64,000 bases of DNA from Pectinophora gossypiella (lineage: Eukaryota; Arthropoda; Insecta; Lepidoptera; Gelechiidae): NCBI RefSeq assembly GCF_024362695.1, contig NC_065410.1, forward strand, positions 1,856,001-1,920,000, given 5' to 3'. A program made the position numbers and the translations under genes. Below the pieces are notes generated by a model. It saw only the letters and a list, made by a program, of their open reading frames with translations, did no database searches and was not told the DNA's origin. Below are positions 1 to 11,680 of the stretch, in pieces; position 1 is the first letter of the stretch; each line of letters begins with the position of its first letter.

Positions 1-576
1 GTACAGGCTATGTTGAAGAAATAGCTAATACATTTTAGTAGAATTTAGTTTATTAATCGGGACAAAATAAAAAGTCGTGTTCGTCATTTACTCCATCTTG
101 GTAACCTTTAGTGACATTTATCGGTTTTCTAGATTACTTAGTTGATGAAATCCTAAAAGAACTGGTAGTTCAAAAATGTGCGCTAGATGGCGCTGCCATG
201 GGCATGTTGTTGTGTTGGTCTTTTTCTGAGGCTGTGTGTCTCAAGTACTAACGTCAACTCGCTGCATCATCGGACTGCTTAGCTCAGATAAAGTTTGTCT
301 AATTAACACACTTGCTCGTCACGTCCCCACCTGTTTCAGTTTTGAACTGAATCCTACTTTGTTTGTACCATTGCACAGTTGCCAGATTCAAATTAGCTAA
401 TTAGTTCAAAATTAAAAGAGAACTTGCTCACTGTATTTAGTGTATTTATTATCTCTAGTTCTAAACGGACTGTTTTCTGTTTAATTTTGTGTATTGCTTT
501 GTTTTAGCTTTTCATAATGTTACTCTAAAGGAATCCATGATAGCCATGTTCGGATAACGTATACATAATGTTACAG
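1..576. other. Non-coding stretch, nothing recognised
   Basis: AT-rich sequence without a supportable ORF or a repeat that I can match elsewhere in the window. One TAGATGGCGC motif lies near position 184; related motifs recur elsewhere and are treated in the findings. Confidence 0.6.
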
Positions 577-1115
577 ACATACATAAACTCACGCCTGTTT
601 TCCACCGGCTAAAGCAGAGATTCCATAAAATTCCATTTGTTTCGATCCTGACACACTGATTCCTTCACATTCATCAATCGTTTCATACACGCACGTCGGT
701 TCAGAGTAGATCTTACTAAATCTTGTCTTAGGACATCTCCAATTTGGTCAATGTACGGCCTTCTAGGTATTCCTCTGCCAGCCCTACCAACCTTCGCTTT
801 ATATACCGCTTTCGTAAACCAACTTAATATTTCCTAATTAAAACACATAATAACGGGTTCTACATTTTCTACTGGTTATAGGGTTAACATTGCCTTCTCA
901 ATCTTAGTCACTATATCGTCTTTTACACCACATCTCTCTTTTATCACATTGTTTCTCACTCTTTCACTTAATTTAAAACTGTAGATGCTTCGCAACGACC
1001 TAATTTCTACGGCATTAATTCTACATTGATGCTTCTTCTATTATACCCAAAATTCACTGCTGTACTTCAGCGTAGGGGCAACTGTCGCATCTTGCGAGAT
1101 CCATTATCTAATAAC
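577..1115 (-). pseudogene. LINE-E ORF2 3'-end relic (reverse transcriptase C-terminus)
   Basis: Read on the minus strand, broken frames recall the C-terminal region of insect non-LTR retrotransposon ORF2 proteins: a stretch like YGSEFWV, then RCEASTV, ERVRN-like and RCGVK-like blocks, then RTLTKLE and a tail resembling NRRACMKRLMNVEEARE. The nucleotide tail (positions 577-816) recurs at about ten other places in the window, which is how the family was defined. Frameshifts and stops are frequent, so this is a dead copy. A short piece of MITE-L interrupts it near 836-862. The assignment to a LINE is firm; the clade is not. Confidence 0.7.
836..862. mobile_element. MITE-L end fragment
   Basis: The motif AACACATAATAACGGGTTCT matches one terminus of the two complete MITE-L copies at about 23.03 and 44.83 kb. 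Only one terminus is present, inside the LINE-E relic. Confidence 0.5.
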
Positions 1116-1133
1116 AACTGCATGCTTTGCTTT

Positions 1134-1428
1134 TTATGACGTGATTTATTGTAGATTAGCCGCAGATGGCATTAACAACTTTGCTGGACATATGGGGAGC
1201 GCTGAAGGCTCTCACCCGGTACGAAGTTTAAGACAACAGGCCTGAGGAACCTGCCGAGGTTCCGCTGAGGACGCCCTGAGCCGTCAGGGCGTCGTCTAAG
1301 AGGAAAAAATATTTGAAATAATTGAAGCAAGAAAAAATTGGAAAAGAAACTATTTGAAGCGTTGATTGAGGGAAATCGTCGACCACGCCGGCGGCGGGGT
1401 CGGTATCGGGGTCCTCATTCCCTGAATT
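1134..1428 (-). mobile_element. Repeat-G copy, coding-like block
   Basis: This is one of five copies of a dispersed repeat. The minus strand keeps a short reading block beginning near DPDTDPA and continuing VVDDFPQS, also readable at 21.99, 59.6 and 60.1 kb. Downstream on the same strand are copies of the GCAGATGGCATTAAC block. The reading block suggests derivation from a protein-coding part of a mobile element, but I do not recognise the protein. Confidence 0.6.
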
Positions 1429-1468
1429 ACTCAATTTTACTCTTTTTTATATTTACATACATACCTTA

Positions 1469-1580
1469 ATTGCTGCATGAGCAATAAGGCCGCCTGTTGT
1501 GCTTTTCTGTATATGCTGTCCTTATCTCTGTATTTTGTGTCCATTGTGCTCAATAAAGTATTTTATCTATCTATCTACCT
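1469..1580 (+). mobile_element. LINE-J 3' tail with (ATCT)n
   Basis: The stretch from TTGCTGCATGAGCAATAAGG to CAATAAAGTATTTTATCTATC matches 32.09-32.26 kb and 50.08-50.25 kb nearly base for base. It carries an AATAAA signal and ends in an ATCT repeat, the usual structure of a non-LTR element 3' terminus. It is heavily 5'-truncated. Confidence 0.75.
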
Positions 1581-1947
1581 TAGATGATTAAACCTGTATA
1601 CTTTGTCGTTCAATGTAAACTCGAAAAGTATATAATATATTCTTCTTGAGTTAAACATTTTATGAAAAGCGTGTGCGGGTCTAGTACTGATGAAATTTGC
1701 ATTCATTAGCTCTCAGCGGCCCTCACTGAAAATGTCACAGAGTTTTCTTTTTAAACCTTTATTATATTCTACTTGTTTTATTTAATTTTCAAAATGAACC
1801 TTGTATCTTGACGTGAGTGTTGTTGAGTTCACCGGTATGACGGAAAACGTGAGCTAATACCTATGGAAACTACTACTTAATGCATTTTTTTTCGCTCCAG
1901 TCCAATAGTGGTTTCTAATTCATTTTGTTTTGTTATATTCTGACGGC

Positions 1948-2058
1948 TATAACACATACTCACGGCAATTTCTCACCGGGGTAAGCAGAGACTGTGAAAC
2001 TCCATTTGCTTCGATTCTGACATTTTTCTTTTGCTTCCTCCATATTTATCAGTCGGCT
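1948..2058 (-). mobile_element. LINE-E 3' fragment
   Basis: Reverse-complement copy of the LINE-E tail: ACCGGGGTAAGCAGAGAC, then CCATTTGCTTCGATTCTGAC, then TTTTGCTTCCTCCATATTTA. It is degenerate and short. Confidence 0.65.
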
Positions 2059-2094
2059 TTGAAGAGAATTGAAGATCTTTTTATTTAATATTCA

Positions 2095-2212
2095 TATGAT
2101 TGCAGCTTGCAATGTCCTAAGAAACGAAGTGATTTCGCCAATGTCCCCATCGAGAATCGAACCCGGACCTCCAGATCGTGAGCCTAGCGCCCTAACCACT
2201 AGACCACGAAGA
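2095..2212 (-). mobile_element. SINE-A/B head fragment
   Basis: On the minus strand a tRNA-like head has A-box TGGTCTAGTGG and B-box GGTTCGATTCTC, followed by a short piece of body (AAATCACTTCGTT). The 3' part is missing, so A and B cannot be told apart. It abuts a SINE-B tail on the other strand, which means two truncated insertions lie head to head. Confidence 0.7.
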
Positions 2213-2325
2213 CTGTTCCAAAGAACTACACCAACCCGTAGTAGAGCAGCGTGGTGGAGTATGCTCAATACTCCCTCCGAATGCGGAGGCCTGTGTCCAG
2301 CTGTGGGACGTGTATAGGCTATTTA
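2213..2325 (+). mobile_element. SINE-B tail fragment
   Basis: CACCAACCCGTAGTAGAGCA, then CGTGGTGGAGTATGCTC, then GTGTCCAGCTGTGGGACGTG match the 3' half of the full SINE-B at 45.08 kb. The head is absent in this orientation. Confidence 0.7.
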
Positions 2326-2329
2326 TGTG

Positions 2330-3470
2330 TGTATGTTATGTGTTTGTACAATAAACATATACCACGGAATCCCACCTACCCTGGTACACCACTGTAGCTT
2401 CTTCAAATCTCATACAAATCTTCACACATGTTCGCCGTTTAGAAGTATCTCGATCTGTTGTGTATCTGTTGTGTTGTGTTGTAATCGAGGGGTTCGATTC
2501 TCGAAGGTCTATAAATGCCATATGGAATTAAATTCATCTAATAAAAGCAACAACATTTATATTTTGTAAATGTCAAATTTCTATTTTAGATGAATTGCTT
2601 CTATGTGGCCTTTTGATTCTCTAGAACTATTTAGCTACGTCCTCTGGCAACCAAGCATTGACGAAGAAATTCTACCAATATTATATTATCCTTAGCACGG
2701 TACCCTTTGCATTTACATCCCCTCCAGCTGTCCTGGTCCCAATAATCAAGTTTGCGAGTCCCGTCCAAGATGTCGCCGGGTCCAGAATATTCTGCCAACA
2801 TTGTCCCTTCTGAATATCTTAACGGGTTTGAGTAAAGTAACATACAATTTGCTTTGGAGAATTCTATGCGTTTTAATATGACCCAGTTGGATTTGTGGTC
2901 TGGATTTTATACACAATCATTGTTGAAATTATTAGTGTATTTTTTTAGGATTACTTCACAAAATTGTAAAAATAAAATGTACCATATTTATACAAAATAA
3001 CACCTTCAACAAAAAAATATTTAATTTGAGTAATTTAATACTGTTTTTTCTATTACCTTTGGAATTCACCATAGGAGGGTATAAATTAACACAAACAGAA
3101 AGATTACATCACAATTGGCGATCTTATTCCTCTATAGCAATTTCTTTCAGGCGACCACAGACAGAAAGTCTTGAAGTACCTAATTGTAGGAAAAAAAATG
3201 TAGACGCTAACGATAGAAAGTTTTATTAGCGCGATTTAAAATCGGGACCGAACCAAACCGATAAAAAGCTCATAAAAGAGCGGTTATTAAGAACATATAT
3301 ATATTTTATGACTTTGATAAATTTATGTATACACATAATGTATAAGAATGTATATAGGTAGGCATCTAATTAATGTACTTGCAATTGTCTGTAACATTGA
3401 CATGTAACTTAATAAGTTTAGTTCACAAGAAATGATCTAATAATAACAAACATGACCTACACCCACGCAT
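2330..3470. other. Non-coding stretch, nothing recognised
   Basis: Only short random-looking ORFs and AT-rich sequence. No repeat here was matched elsewhere by eye. Confidence 0.5.
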
Positions 3471-3473
3471 GTC

Positions 3474-3497
3474 ATACACACACACACACACACACAT
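3474..3497. repeat. (CA)n microsatellite
   Basis: About twelve CA dinucleotides in an otherwise unique AT-rich context. Confidence 0.95.
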
Positions 3498-3887
3498 AGA
3501 CATGTAACTTATGTTAGTAATAAATAATTATATTTGTATGGCTTCTATTATGTTGATTGGCTGTCCACCATCACAAACACACTCAAAATTCGAACTAACT
3601 TCCAACCGCAGACTCGTGCGTAGAAAATCAAAGCATTGATTGATTAGCAACGCAACGAAACAATACCGGACGAACTAACAAACTGTTTCAAACATGTAAA
3701 TGATTGAATTGGAACCAGTTTAGAAATCAATACTGCATTGAAGTCCTTTCAATTAGAGCAAAATTCCCTTTAATTGCACGAATTTGTGAGGCTTTCATTA
3801 GTGTGGAGTTGAACTCTGTTGGTGACGGGAAACATGTTTGTTGCCTGCGAGACTTAGGGAGAAATATAAACAGATATTTACAAGTAA

Positions 3888-4125
3888 ATACAGCAAAACA
3901 GTACACGGAGCGAAGGTTGGTGGTAGAGCTGGCAGAGGAAGACTCAAAAGGACGTATATTGACCAAATTGGAGACATCCTTAGAAAAGGTTCAGTACGAT
4001 CTACTCTCAACCGGCGTGCGTGTATGAAACGATTGATGAATGTGGAGGAAGCAAGAGAAGTGTGTCAGGATCGAAGCAAATGGAATTCCATAGTGTCTGC
4101 TTACCGCGGTGGGAAATGTATGTAT
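3888..4125 (+). pseudogene. LINE-E ORF2 C-terminus, longest readable copy
   Basis: A plus-strand frame keeps the end of a non-LTR reverse transcriptase ORF: GAKVGGRAGRGRLKRTYID, then QIGDILRKGSVRSTLNRRAC, then MKRLMNVEEAREVCQDRSKW. The GRGRPRRTYIDQ pattern followed by a basic tail is typical of ORF2 C-termini in the LINE copies that are abundant in lepidopteran genomes. The 3' end passes into GGTGGGAAATG and then directly into MITE-M. No endonuclease or polymerase core is present, so the copy is 5'-truncated and inactive. Confidence 0.75.
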
Positions 4126-4256
4126 GCATTGTATACACTTTGAAACCATGTCATATTCACTTTTTTGACAAATGAAACCGTAAGTCTCATTAAATGTCAA
4201 ATATGATAGTGCGACAGGGTTCTAAAGTGGGTACATGATATTGCTCATGACTGTAC
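4126..4256 (+). mobile_element. MITE-M copy, left end damaged
   Basis: It shares with 42.0-42.15 kb the blocks TGTATACACTTT, TAAGTCTCATTAAATGTCAA, TAGTGCGACAGGGTTCTAAA and the right terminus GCTCATGACTGTAC. The left terminus is shortened. Confidence 0.7.
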
Positions 4257-4604
4257 CAGGGGTCACTGCATGACAACTTAACTTGCAGACACATTTCTTT
4301 ATGAAGGTCTAAGTTAAATATGGGCCAAAAACATGTTAGGGCGGCTTTTGGCGGATTAAAATAACTTTGCCAGAGGATTTATAATTGTTTTCTCTAGTTT
4401 CCATTTTCAAACTACACTAAGCACTAAAATGTTCCGTTACGCAACCATGGCTGTGTCGTATAAAGCTGTCATATCTGCGGTACGAACAAAAAGAGTAATG
4501 CACATCATTCGTCTCGATCACGAACGTTATTTGTTGGCACGGTTGTTACCAGCGTGCTGTGTGTTCTATGTCCCATACTGTGGACATAGAGTCGAGCTGG
4601 ATGA

Positions 4605-4757
4605 GACATGTCTTTGAAAAAAGATAATGCCCAAAATTCTTATGTTTTATATGTCTGTAAGATTTGTAGATAGGTATAGGTATGTGTTGTAGTTGGATTA
4701 GGTTGTCTTGTTTTTGTGTGTGGCGTCCTTTTACAATAAGCATATTCTATTCTATAC
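4605..4757 (+). mobile_element. LINE-F 3' tail
   Basis: GTGTGGCGTCCTTTTACAAT followed by AAGCATATTCTATTCTAT resembles the inverted LINE-F tails at 43.68 and 46.03 kb (GGACGCCACA next to TTTATT). It probably ends in a short TATTC repeat. Confidence 0.5.
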
Positions 4758-4759
4758 AG

Positions 4760-5545
4760 GAATGTAAATAAAATGTGATTAATTTTACTCTATCATTTTA
4801 TAGGGGCACAGGCCCCTGGCGATAATTGAATAGCGATTCAACCAATAGTCATACGACTGGTTATCCTCGTAGTTTCATTTGCTGCGTACTGCCCTTAATA
4901 TAATTATTAAGCGCCGCCAAACGCACCCGTGTTGCCTGAACAGAGAGTCTTTATTTCATCGCTACAGTTTTCTTAATTTGAGTCACGTCTCTTCTAGTTT
5001 CCCTAACTCAACGCCCTCGATTTATCACGTGTATGTACAAAATAGTTTTTGTCAAAGTTAGTTTAGTTTTGTCATTTTATTTGTACACGGAATTGATGAG
5101 TCGCCATGTCCGAAGTTTTTGGCTGCAGCCGCCTGATGGATGATGTTTGTTAGACATCGGTGGCTTCAATCATATTTTGACAGTGTTTTTGATTTATTTT
5201 GAAAAATCGTAAAATAATCGTCGCCGTTTTGTGGGATAAGCTGTTTAGATCGAAAATAATGTTAATGTACTTTTTTTAATAAAAATTTTAATCGCCTGTT
5301 TTTCTGGCATTGTAACTTTTCAGCAGATAACAAGGGTGTAAGTTAGTAAGTTTAAATATTAATGCGAAGTAGTTTATTAAAAAGTCAGGTTTTACTTCAG
5401 AATTACGCCATTAAACTAAAATAATAGAATAACACAAAAAATAATGTATGTATCTCAGCTAGCTTATTTAAATCTTATTTAAAAAAAAAAACATTTTTTT
5501 TTTTATATTTTTTAGGTTTTTTTGTTTTTTTTTTATATATAATTA
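4760..5545. other. Non-coding stretch, nothing recognised
   Basis: AT-rich sequence with A and T homopolymer runs near 5480-5540. No supported gene or matched repeat. Confidence 0.5.
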
Positions 5546-5632
5546 TAGATGGCGATACGGCTCACCACCTATGACGTTGGTCTAACAGAAAATATGGGTA
5601 TCTTTATAGTCGTGAGTTTATTTTATGTTCAG
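5546..5632 (+). mobile_element. Repeat-H fragment, internally deleted
   Basis: ATACGGCTCACCACCTATGA, then CGTTGGTCTAACAGAAA, then ATAGTCGTGAGTTTATTTTA match repeat-H at 43.35 kb and its tail at 45.5 kb. The middle part (GTTCATCTTGCGATG) is missing. Confidence 0.6.
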
Positions 5633-5696
5633 GTACTGAATGAGGAGGAGGCAAAAGAAGTATAAATATTCCTTAGTTAGCTCGACCATTGTAATA

Positions 5697-5826
5697 ATAG
5701 ACGGCGATGCGACTCACCAAACACGTTGGAGTCAGCTAAAGCTCGGTGAGTTGTTGGTACTTAGTTCATCGTGCGTATCTTTGACTACTACTTGGGATAT
5801 ATTTGTGAACTTAATTTTGATACTTA
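5697..5826 (+). mobile_element. Repeat-H copy
   Basis: GCGACTCACCAAACACGTTG, then AAAGCTCGGTGAG, then TACTTAGTTCATCGTGCG and CTTGGGATATATTTGTGAAC follow the repeat-H order. The CA/CACACG array lies just downstream, as if it had grown from the repeat's 3' end. Confidence 0.6.
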
Positions 5827-5827
5827 A

Positions 5828-5859
<32 letters not shown>

Positions 5860-5907
5860 ACGCACACGCACACGCACACGCACACGCACACGCACACACA
5901 CACACAC
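5827..5907. repeat. Compound (CA)n(CACACG)n(CA)n array
   Basis: Perfect CA repeats flank about nine CACACG hexamers. An open frame across it encodes only alternating His with Thr or Ala and is not a gene. Confidence 0.95.
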
Positions 5908-5919
5908 TCGCCCCCCACT

Positions 5920-7060
5920 CACTCTCACTCTTACACTCATTAAACTAAATTCAACTTTAAAAACGTTTTGTAAACCGAATGTAATTTGTCACGGAATGTT
6001 TTCGTTCTAAGGTCAAAATCCTGTAACATTATTTCAAGTAGAGCCTTGTCTTTAAATTTGAAAAGGTCGCTCGAGTAGTTGAGTCTACTTCAGGCGTTGA
6101 CCTTTATACCTTACCCTTTACAGAATTTTGTTTTCATACGTACATGTTTCTAGTGTTTGAGGTATTTGAAGTGTTGTTTAAGACCTATTTTTAAAGAATT
6201 AAAGTTTCTGGTTATAAATAAGTATCCCATCAAACACATAAATGTGAAATGAGAGCCAAGTCAATATTATGACCTATGCCTTGGTTGTTGACTTTAACGA
6301 CACAAGAAGTGAGATATAAATGGGTGCCAAGTTCAGTGGTCAATCCTGAAATGTATTTATAACAACATAAAATATAATTTCTTTTTATAATTTAAGATAA
6401 TAATATTATAGCCTAAGGTCCGACTTGGCTAGTTTTAATATACGAATCATTATGTTCGATGGCTAGTTTCTACCAGCAATCCAAATTCTCGGAATAATAA
6501 AATAAGAACCGACAAGTTATTGTCGGTTTAGAACTTGCAAAAGCTATAATATAATTCATATACGTGACGTTTGAGATGTGTATATGAAATTTAAAGCACA
6601 TATATATCTCGCAAGTCTAAACGTATGAGCCAAATTTGACACGTGTATATGAAATAGTTTTTGAATTATGAGGGGGTCAAAAGTGGCTCCAAATGGTTGG
6701 TGTAATATTACAAACGGTGCTGCTCGCCAGTTCTGTTGCTGAACTTGGCTTGATACGCTCCTGCGTGTCTAGATGGGATCCTCATAGTTTCGAATTTGGA
6801 ATTTCAAATAAAAAGAAAGAACATAACATAAGCGATTCCGTGCTGATTTTTATTGAAAACTGACAATGACTATAAAAACAATAGAATGTAATAAAAATGA
6901 CATACAAAAAAACTTAATAGAACCAAGGAGACCGTCGTTAACACTCTCCAAGTCTTTGCTTGCTCCATCAGAGAAAAGTCTTCGATTGCAGAAAATACTC
7001 TACACTTATTTACAAGTTTCAGAACTAAAGCAGCTAATAGTACAAATCGTAGCCATGACG
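5920..7060. other. Non-coding stretch, nothing recognised
   Basis: No supported gene. A small perfect hairpin, ACCGACAA-GTTA-TTGTCGGT, lies at about 6508-6527; it is short and may be chance. Confidence 0.5.
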
Positions 7061-7065
7061 AGAAG

Positions 7066-7165
7066 CGGACTATATCCCAATTGGGGTAATGAGAGGTACA
7101 TCCATCGCAAGATGAACTAAGTACCCACACCTCACTAAGCTTCCCTGTTAGGCCAACGTAGGTGG
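7066..7165 (-). mobile_element. Repeat-H copy
   Basis: Reverse complement of the H order: CTATATCCCAATTGGGGTA, then ACATCCATCGCAAGATGAAC, then AAGTACCCACACCTCACT. Truncated at both ends. Confidence 0.65.
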
Positions 7166-7429
7166 TAGAAAAAAAAACATTTTATTCATATTTAAACGAA
7201 CATCATTATGAGTAATTACTGTTCTCCCGAAATCCAATTAGGCAATGTTACCAAGTAAACAAACTAGAAACTGCGTGATTATAATTAATAAACTTTGACA
7301 ATAAATCTTTCAAGTGCACACATAACTTGTCGCTATGGAAATGAGCTGTCATATCAATTTAAGTTGTGTTAAATAAACAGTCTACAAATGCTGCTTCTTA
7401 AAATATAAACAGCCTACATTCCTTCCACT

Positions 7430-7612
7430 TCTTATCTCGCGTGGGTTGAGAGGCTGCCTTATCAACGGCGTTAGGGCTGTTATTGAGTCGCCAGAGCCCC
7501 TAACATGACTCGTGTAACGACTACACACTTAAGCAAATACTAACATGATAACAAGAATGCTTAACATGCCCTCTCCAAAGCACGGAATCATCTTATTTTC
7601 CCAAAACACAAG
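7430..7612 (-). mobile_element. SINE-A relic, degenerate
   Basis: The reverse complement follows the SINE-A tail order (GGGTTGAGAGG, GTTAGGGCTGTTATTGAGTC, CCCCTAACATGACTCGTGTA, then CCAAAGCACGGAATCATCTT). Many substitutions suggest an old insertion. Confidence 0.6.
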
Positions 7613-7642
7613 CTAAAAAGCAGGTTTTTTTATCTTATTTTG

Positions 7643-7712
7643 AGCCATATCAGGGGCCTTAGCGGCACAATAGTAACCCTGACACCACACGATAGAAGAG
7701 AAGATCTTATTT
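7643..7712 (+). mobile_element. SINE-A tail fragment
   Basis: CAGGGGCCTTAGCGGCACAA, then TAGTAACCCTGACACC, then CACGATAGAAGAGAAGA match the SINE-A 3' end with a small deletion. Confidence 0.65.
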
Positions 7713-7966
7713 TTAGTACGATCGATCAAGTGAGGTTCGTGGAGCATAATCAAACTTGCTGTTCCATGGGGGGTTGATGCTGAAAGCGATTAGTGTAAAA
7801 TATGTTTAGCTAAAATCAATAATAGGATTCTTTCAAATCGTACCGTTTAAATTAGTTGTCTGGAACAGCTTTGCCAGCTAGCTTAAGGTTTTTCCTTCTA
7901 AATGTATGTGCAGTAAAAAAGTCTTTAATCAGTCGTTCAACATAGATTAGTTGGTTTTCGTATATA

Positions 7967-8089
7967 CAGGGTGTAAGTGACATCATAACGATGATTCAGC
8001 TTATAATTTTGAGTAAATATCAAGTGGAATTTTTAAATTATTTTCATTTCTACACTTTTGTGATGAAAAATTCCACTTGATTTTAACTC
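7967..8089 (+). mobile_element. MITE-K, cut by the LTR element
   Basis: It starts CAGGGTGTAAGTGACATC and contains TCAAGTGGAATTTTT and the inverted counterpart AAATTCCACTTGATTTTAAC. The copy stops abruptly at the edge of the LTR retrotransposon. A possible continuation (CAGAATCA) appears right after the element at 13022, but eight bases are not proof that the LTR element landed here. Confidence 0.65.
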
Positions 8090-9429
8090 GAGCGACAATT
8101 TCACCAAGAAGGGCGCCACTGAAACAAAACTTTGTAATTCCAATAGAATAGAATTCAATTAATGAGAAGTGGGCCGTTAGGTAAAGTATCACTCTGTGAC
8201 ATGACCATGTGCTAGCACTATATTTAAAACACTGTCCGTACACCTGTAGGCACCTCACTTACTCGAGGACCTCCGACTATCAGGCCTACCTGAGGCGTTC
8301 CGGAATACCGTACAGGTGATGAGTTGAGGCCGGCTCAGGCCAGGGCGTGCTGGACGATGGCGGCGCAGCGGGCCAACTGTTACGCAGCTGGCGGGCTGCA
8401 CGTCCACCGGTCAACCTCGCAGACCTTCACCGGGCCTTATCCGGAGTGTTGACAAAAGGAGAGGCGCAGCACATCCACATGCGCGCCGCACAAAGGAAAG
8501 CTTCGACGTGCAAACAACCAAGGCAAGCTCCGCCGAAATGAAGCTTGAAATAACTTGCAAACGCAGAAGAAAACAGTAGCAATCTTCATTCACAAAATTT
8601 GTTGAAATAGTCTGATCCAATCATAAACTTCTTCTTAGATTAAAACTTGCAAAAACGTTAAAACTTTAAAACGTTAAAGGAAAAAACAAAAACCCCATCT
8701 GCAACAAGGAATGGCAATGATTAGCATGTGGTTCAGCTGACAGCGTGGCAAGGCAACTCACGAGTGTAAAACAAAGAAAATAACTTACAGGTTCATCCGG
8801 GATAGTTGGGCATCGCTCGGATGAAACCTAAACCCACCCACTGGACCTTAGGCGATGGGATTTCAGTGATGTTGCTGAAAACAAGGACCTCGAGGTTATC
8901 ACAAAGTTGGTGCAAAAATATGCACGAAGAATTGCGAGGACTCACCATCTCGGTTAAGCTATTTATTTAAATCGAGACATCGGCTCTTGATGTCGCCGAT
9001 AAATCGTGGCTTTTAATTTGCCCACATTATTGTTACGGCAGTGGAGTCTCCGGCGCTCTCGCGACGTCCCCACTTTCCATAACCTGTCTCTCAGCTCAGC
9101 CAGCTGTCAGTCTGACACACGAACCCACAATATTGCCAAACTAGAAAAAATCTACCAAACCATAAATTCGCCGAATCAACGACAACAATCGATCGACTTG
9201 TTTGATCCCAAAATTTAAACAATATAATTATAATATATCAAAATAAATGTTGCAGATAATTTTAATATAATAATTTAGAACAAAAGAAAATTATTAAAAT
9301 GTTCGGGCCCATCGATAACCCTGCAGCGCCATCTGTGATTTCCTGCGGGTAAAATATAAAACAACGATATATCGCCAGAAACCACAAGATGTCGCTACAA
9401 GGCTCGTTGGTCCGAAATGCTTCGTTACA
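8090..9429 (-). repeat. 3' LTR (minus-strand element)
   Basis: 1,340 bp, apparently identical to 11681-13020. On the minus strand it starts TGTAACG directly after the polypurine tract. It contains a possible splice donor (CTGTAAGTTA on the minus strand, about 8790). Small ORFs inside it occur in both copies because the DNA is duplicated; that is not evidence of coding. Confidence 0.8.
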
Positions 9430-9445
9430 ATACCCCCCTACCCAC
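9430..9445 (-). other. Polypurine tract of the LTR element
   Basis: The minus strand reads GTGGGTAGGGGGGTAT immediately before the LTR start TGTAACG. A purine-rich tract next to the 3' LTR is the plus-strand primer site in LTR retrotransposons. It fixes the element's orientation. Confidence 0.7.
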
Positions 9446-10310
9446 GAGAGGTTTCGAACTGGGTGAGAAACACGGCTGCCCTCAGCCATAGAGCCTGGAG
9501 CGCACAACCAGTCGAAATTTAAAGAATTATCAAAAAAAAACCTGCCACAAAAGACAAGACAATTAAACAATTCAAAAGGACGTAACGAAGCACAACTCAA
9601 ACATATAAACAGCACAATCCTAAGCACAACAATTACCCCGACCTGTTATTCTTCACCATTCATTGATCACCTTTCACTTCTTTCATATAGTAGCACCCAG
9701 TATCCATTTCACTGGGTGTCACCCACATTCATAACCCTGTTGAGCTGACGACTCTCATAGTGTCACTCGATACCCCTATTCTAAAGACAAAGACAAAAAA
9801 CAAAACAACAGTTGTTAGAGGCTTATTTAAGGAGTCACTACCCGCTCCGTCGAAAAACAAAAAAAATAGTCAACCTAATGAGGTTTCCTATTTAAAATTT
9901 TTTTATAATAAATGGCTTCTATTAGGCCTAAAAAATGTTGTCACGAGCAACATGAAAACTATCTTAAATAGTTGGCTATAATCGCCTATACAAAAAAAAC
10001 ATAAAAATATGAAACGCTATATTGGGCGTTCATAAAAACGCTGCGTTGCAGACGCAAGTGTGTATGGGCCTTATCAGCGCACCATAAACACACTAAAAAA
10101 AAAACATTAAACATAAACAAACATAAAACATCTATTGGTAAATGTACCTAGTTATTTTAAAATCAAAAGACTAATCTTTAACTACATAAAAAAAATGTGT
10201 TTGTTATAAATAGGATGTTACTAGGTCCTAATGACACAAGTAACCCCAAAATTTTTCTAAATGTTATTGAATGCTAACCATGAAAAGGAAAAATTCTCCA
10301 ATGAGTGACC

Positions 10311-10685
10311 TCAAGCTTTAAGATTCCCAATCTTCTTCGATTGGATGTCTCTATCGACAGACTCCGTGCATACTACACGCTCAAGACGGTGATGAAGATG
10401 ATTATACAAAGCCCTAGCACGCATAAGGCGATGACGTTCCCTAGACTTCACTGCAGTATCAATCTTTGCCTGCAGCTCCTTCAGCTTTTCGGTGATAATT
10501 GGGAATTCGGCCTGTGGCTTCCGCTCATCGTCCAGTATTTCATCCGGAGAGAAACCAGTGATCAACTCCCTAAGCTGCTTCTTCATTTTGAGAACAGTAT
10601 CAGCTGGTGCTTCAGCACGAATACTCACTCCATAAACCAACTCATCACGGAGCAGTGATTGTAAACAAACAGTTTGGATATCCAT
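10311..10685 (-). CDS. Gag-like ORF of the LTR element
   Basis: 124 codons on the minus strand, starting MDIQTVCLQSLLRDELVYGV and ending with a stop. The N-terminal region has the pattern DELVY, then TVLKMKKQLREL, a short helix-forming block that I associate with N-termini of gag proteins in arthropod Ty3/gypsy-type elements. A charged helical stretch (ITEKLKELQAKIDTAVKSRE) follows. No zinc knuckle and no downstream pol frame are present, so it is a truncated gag or a domesticated-looking remnant within the element. It sits mid-way between the two LTRs and on the strand predicted by the polypurine tract. The family match is from memory and moderately sure. Confidence 0.5.
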   Translation of the reverse strand: MDIQTVCLQSLLRDELVYGVSIRAEAPADTVLKMKKQLRELITGFSPDEILDDERKPQAEFPIITEKLKELQAKIDTAVKSRERHRLMRARALYNHLHHRLERVVCTESVDRDIQSKKIGNLKA

Positions 10686-11680
10686 GGTTGTGTCTTAGTT
10701 ATAATTTCAAGTTTGAAAAGAGTTCTGAAGTTAACTAAGCAAATTTATATCAAAATGTACCCGTCTGCCTCCAAAACTTATTTTCTAGAATATGTACAAT
10801 ATTTTCATTAAATATAGACCAAATAAATGTTATTATTACACAACATCAATTCTTAGTTTATTCCTGTAATTAACTTTCAAAACAATAAAAGAAACAACAG
10901 TGTTTTATATAAATTTTGTTTTAGGTTATGTTTACTATGAAGTAAATGTTTATTTTTAAGTTGTAATATATAAAGATTGTAAAGCAAGTTGACTACTAAA
11001 TATTACTCAATAAAGTTGTTATTGACAGACAGTTCTATAAAATTATTTCCAAAAAACAAATAAGCAAAATGTTTGCCAAGCAGCGGCACAACTGTCAGTA
11101 AGTATGATGATGAAACTAAGTCACAAAATTCCAATTACAAACCATGTCCTGTTATAAATGTATTTAAAAAAAACTAGAAAGTAATTTATTATAATTGTTT
11201 TTAAATGTGAAATTGTTTTTTTAATTAAATATGTTAACAAACTTTTATTGTTGGTAAGTTATTTTTAGTCCAAATTTTAACAAAAGCTCAATACTCATAA
11301 AAAAAAATTTGCTAGTAAGCATCAAATAAATGTTCAAAATATGGTTTTAACCCTGTAATTATACAAAAGGTTAAATAAATAATGAAAACACAAATGTAGT
11401 AGCTACTAAATATGACAATAAGCCCTGGACCACTTTGGTCTTAAATTTGGGTTTAAAACTTATTGTACAAAAAAAAGTATTTAAGTTAGGTCTCTGTATG
11501 AGGCCTAGAACCTTACTTATGCTAAGAAACAGACACAACTTAACCTAGGATGCAACATAAACACAAACAATTCACACAAAATCCCATCACTTTTAATAAT
11601 AAAAAAAAAATACACTGTTTTCACAAAAAAATTTCTTAAAGTTTATGCCAACACCACTTATATACTAAAATGGTTGTACA

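Noticed and set aside
5640..5948. 102-residue ORF with His-Thr/His-Ala run
   Set aside because: Runs through repeat-H and the CA/CACACG microsatellite.
8347..8541. ORF repeated identically at 11938-12132, suggesting a conserved gene
   Set aside because: Identity follows from the LTR duplication, the frame opposes the element's transcription direction, and no motif is present.
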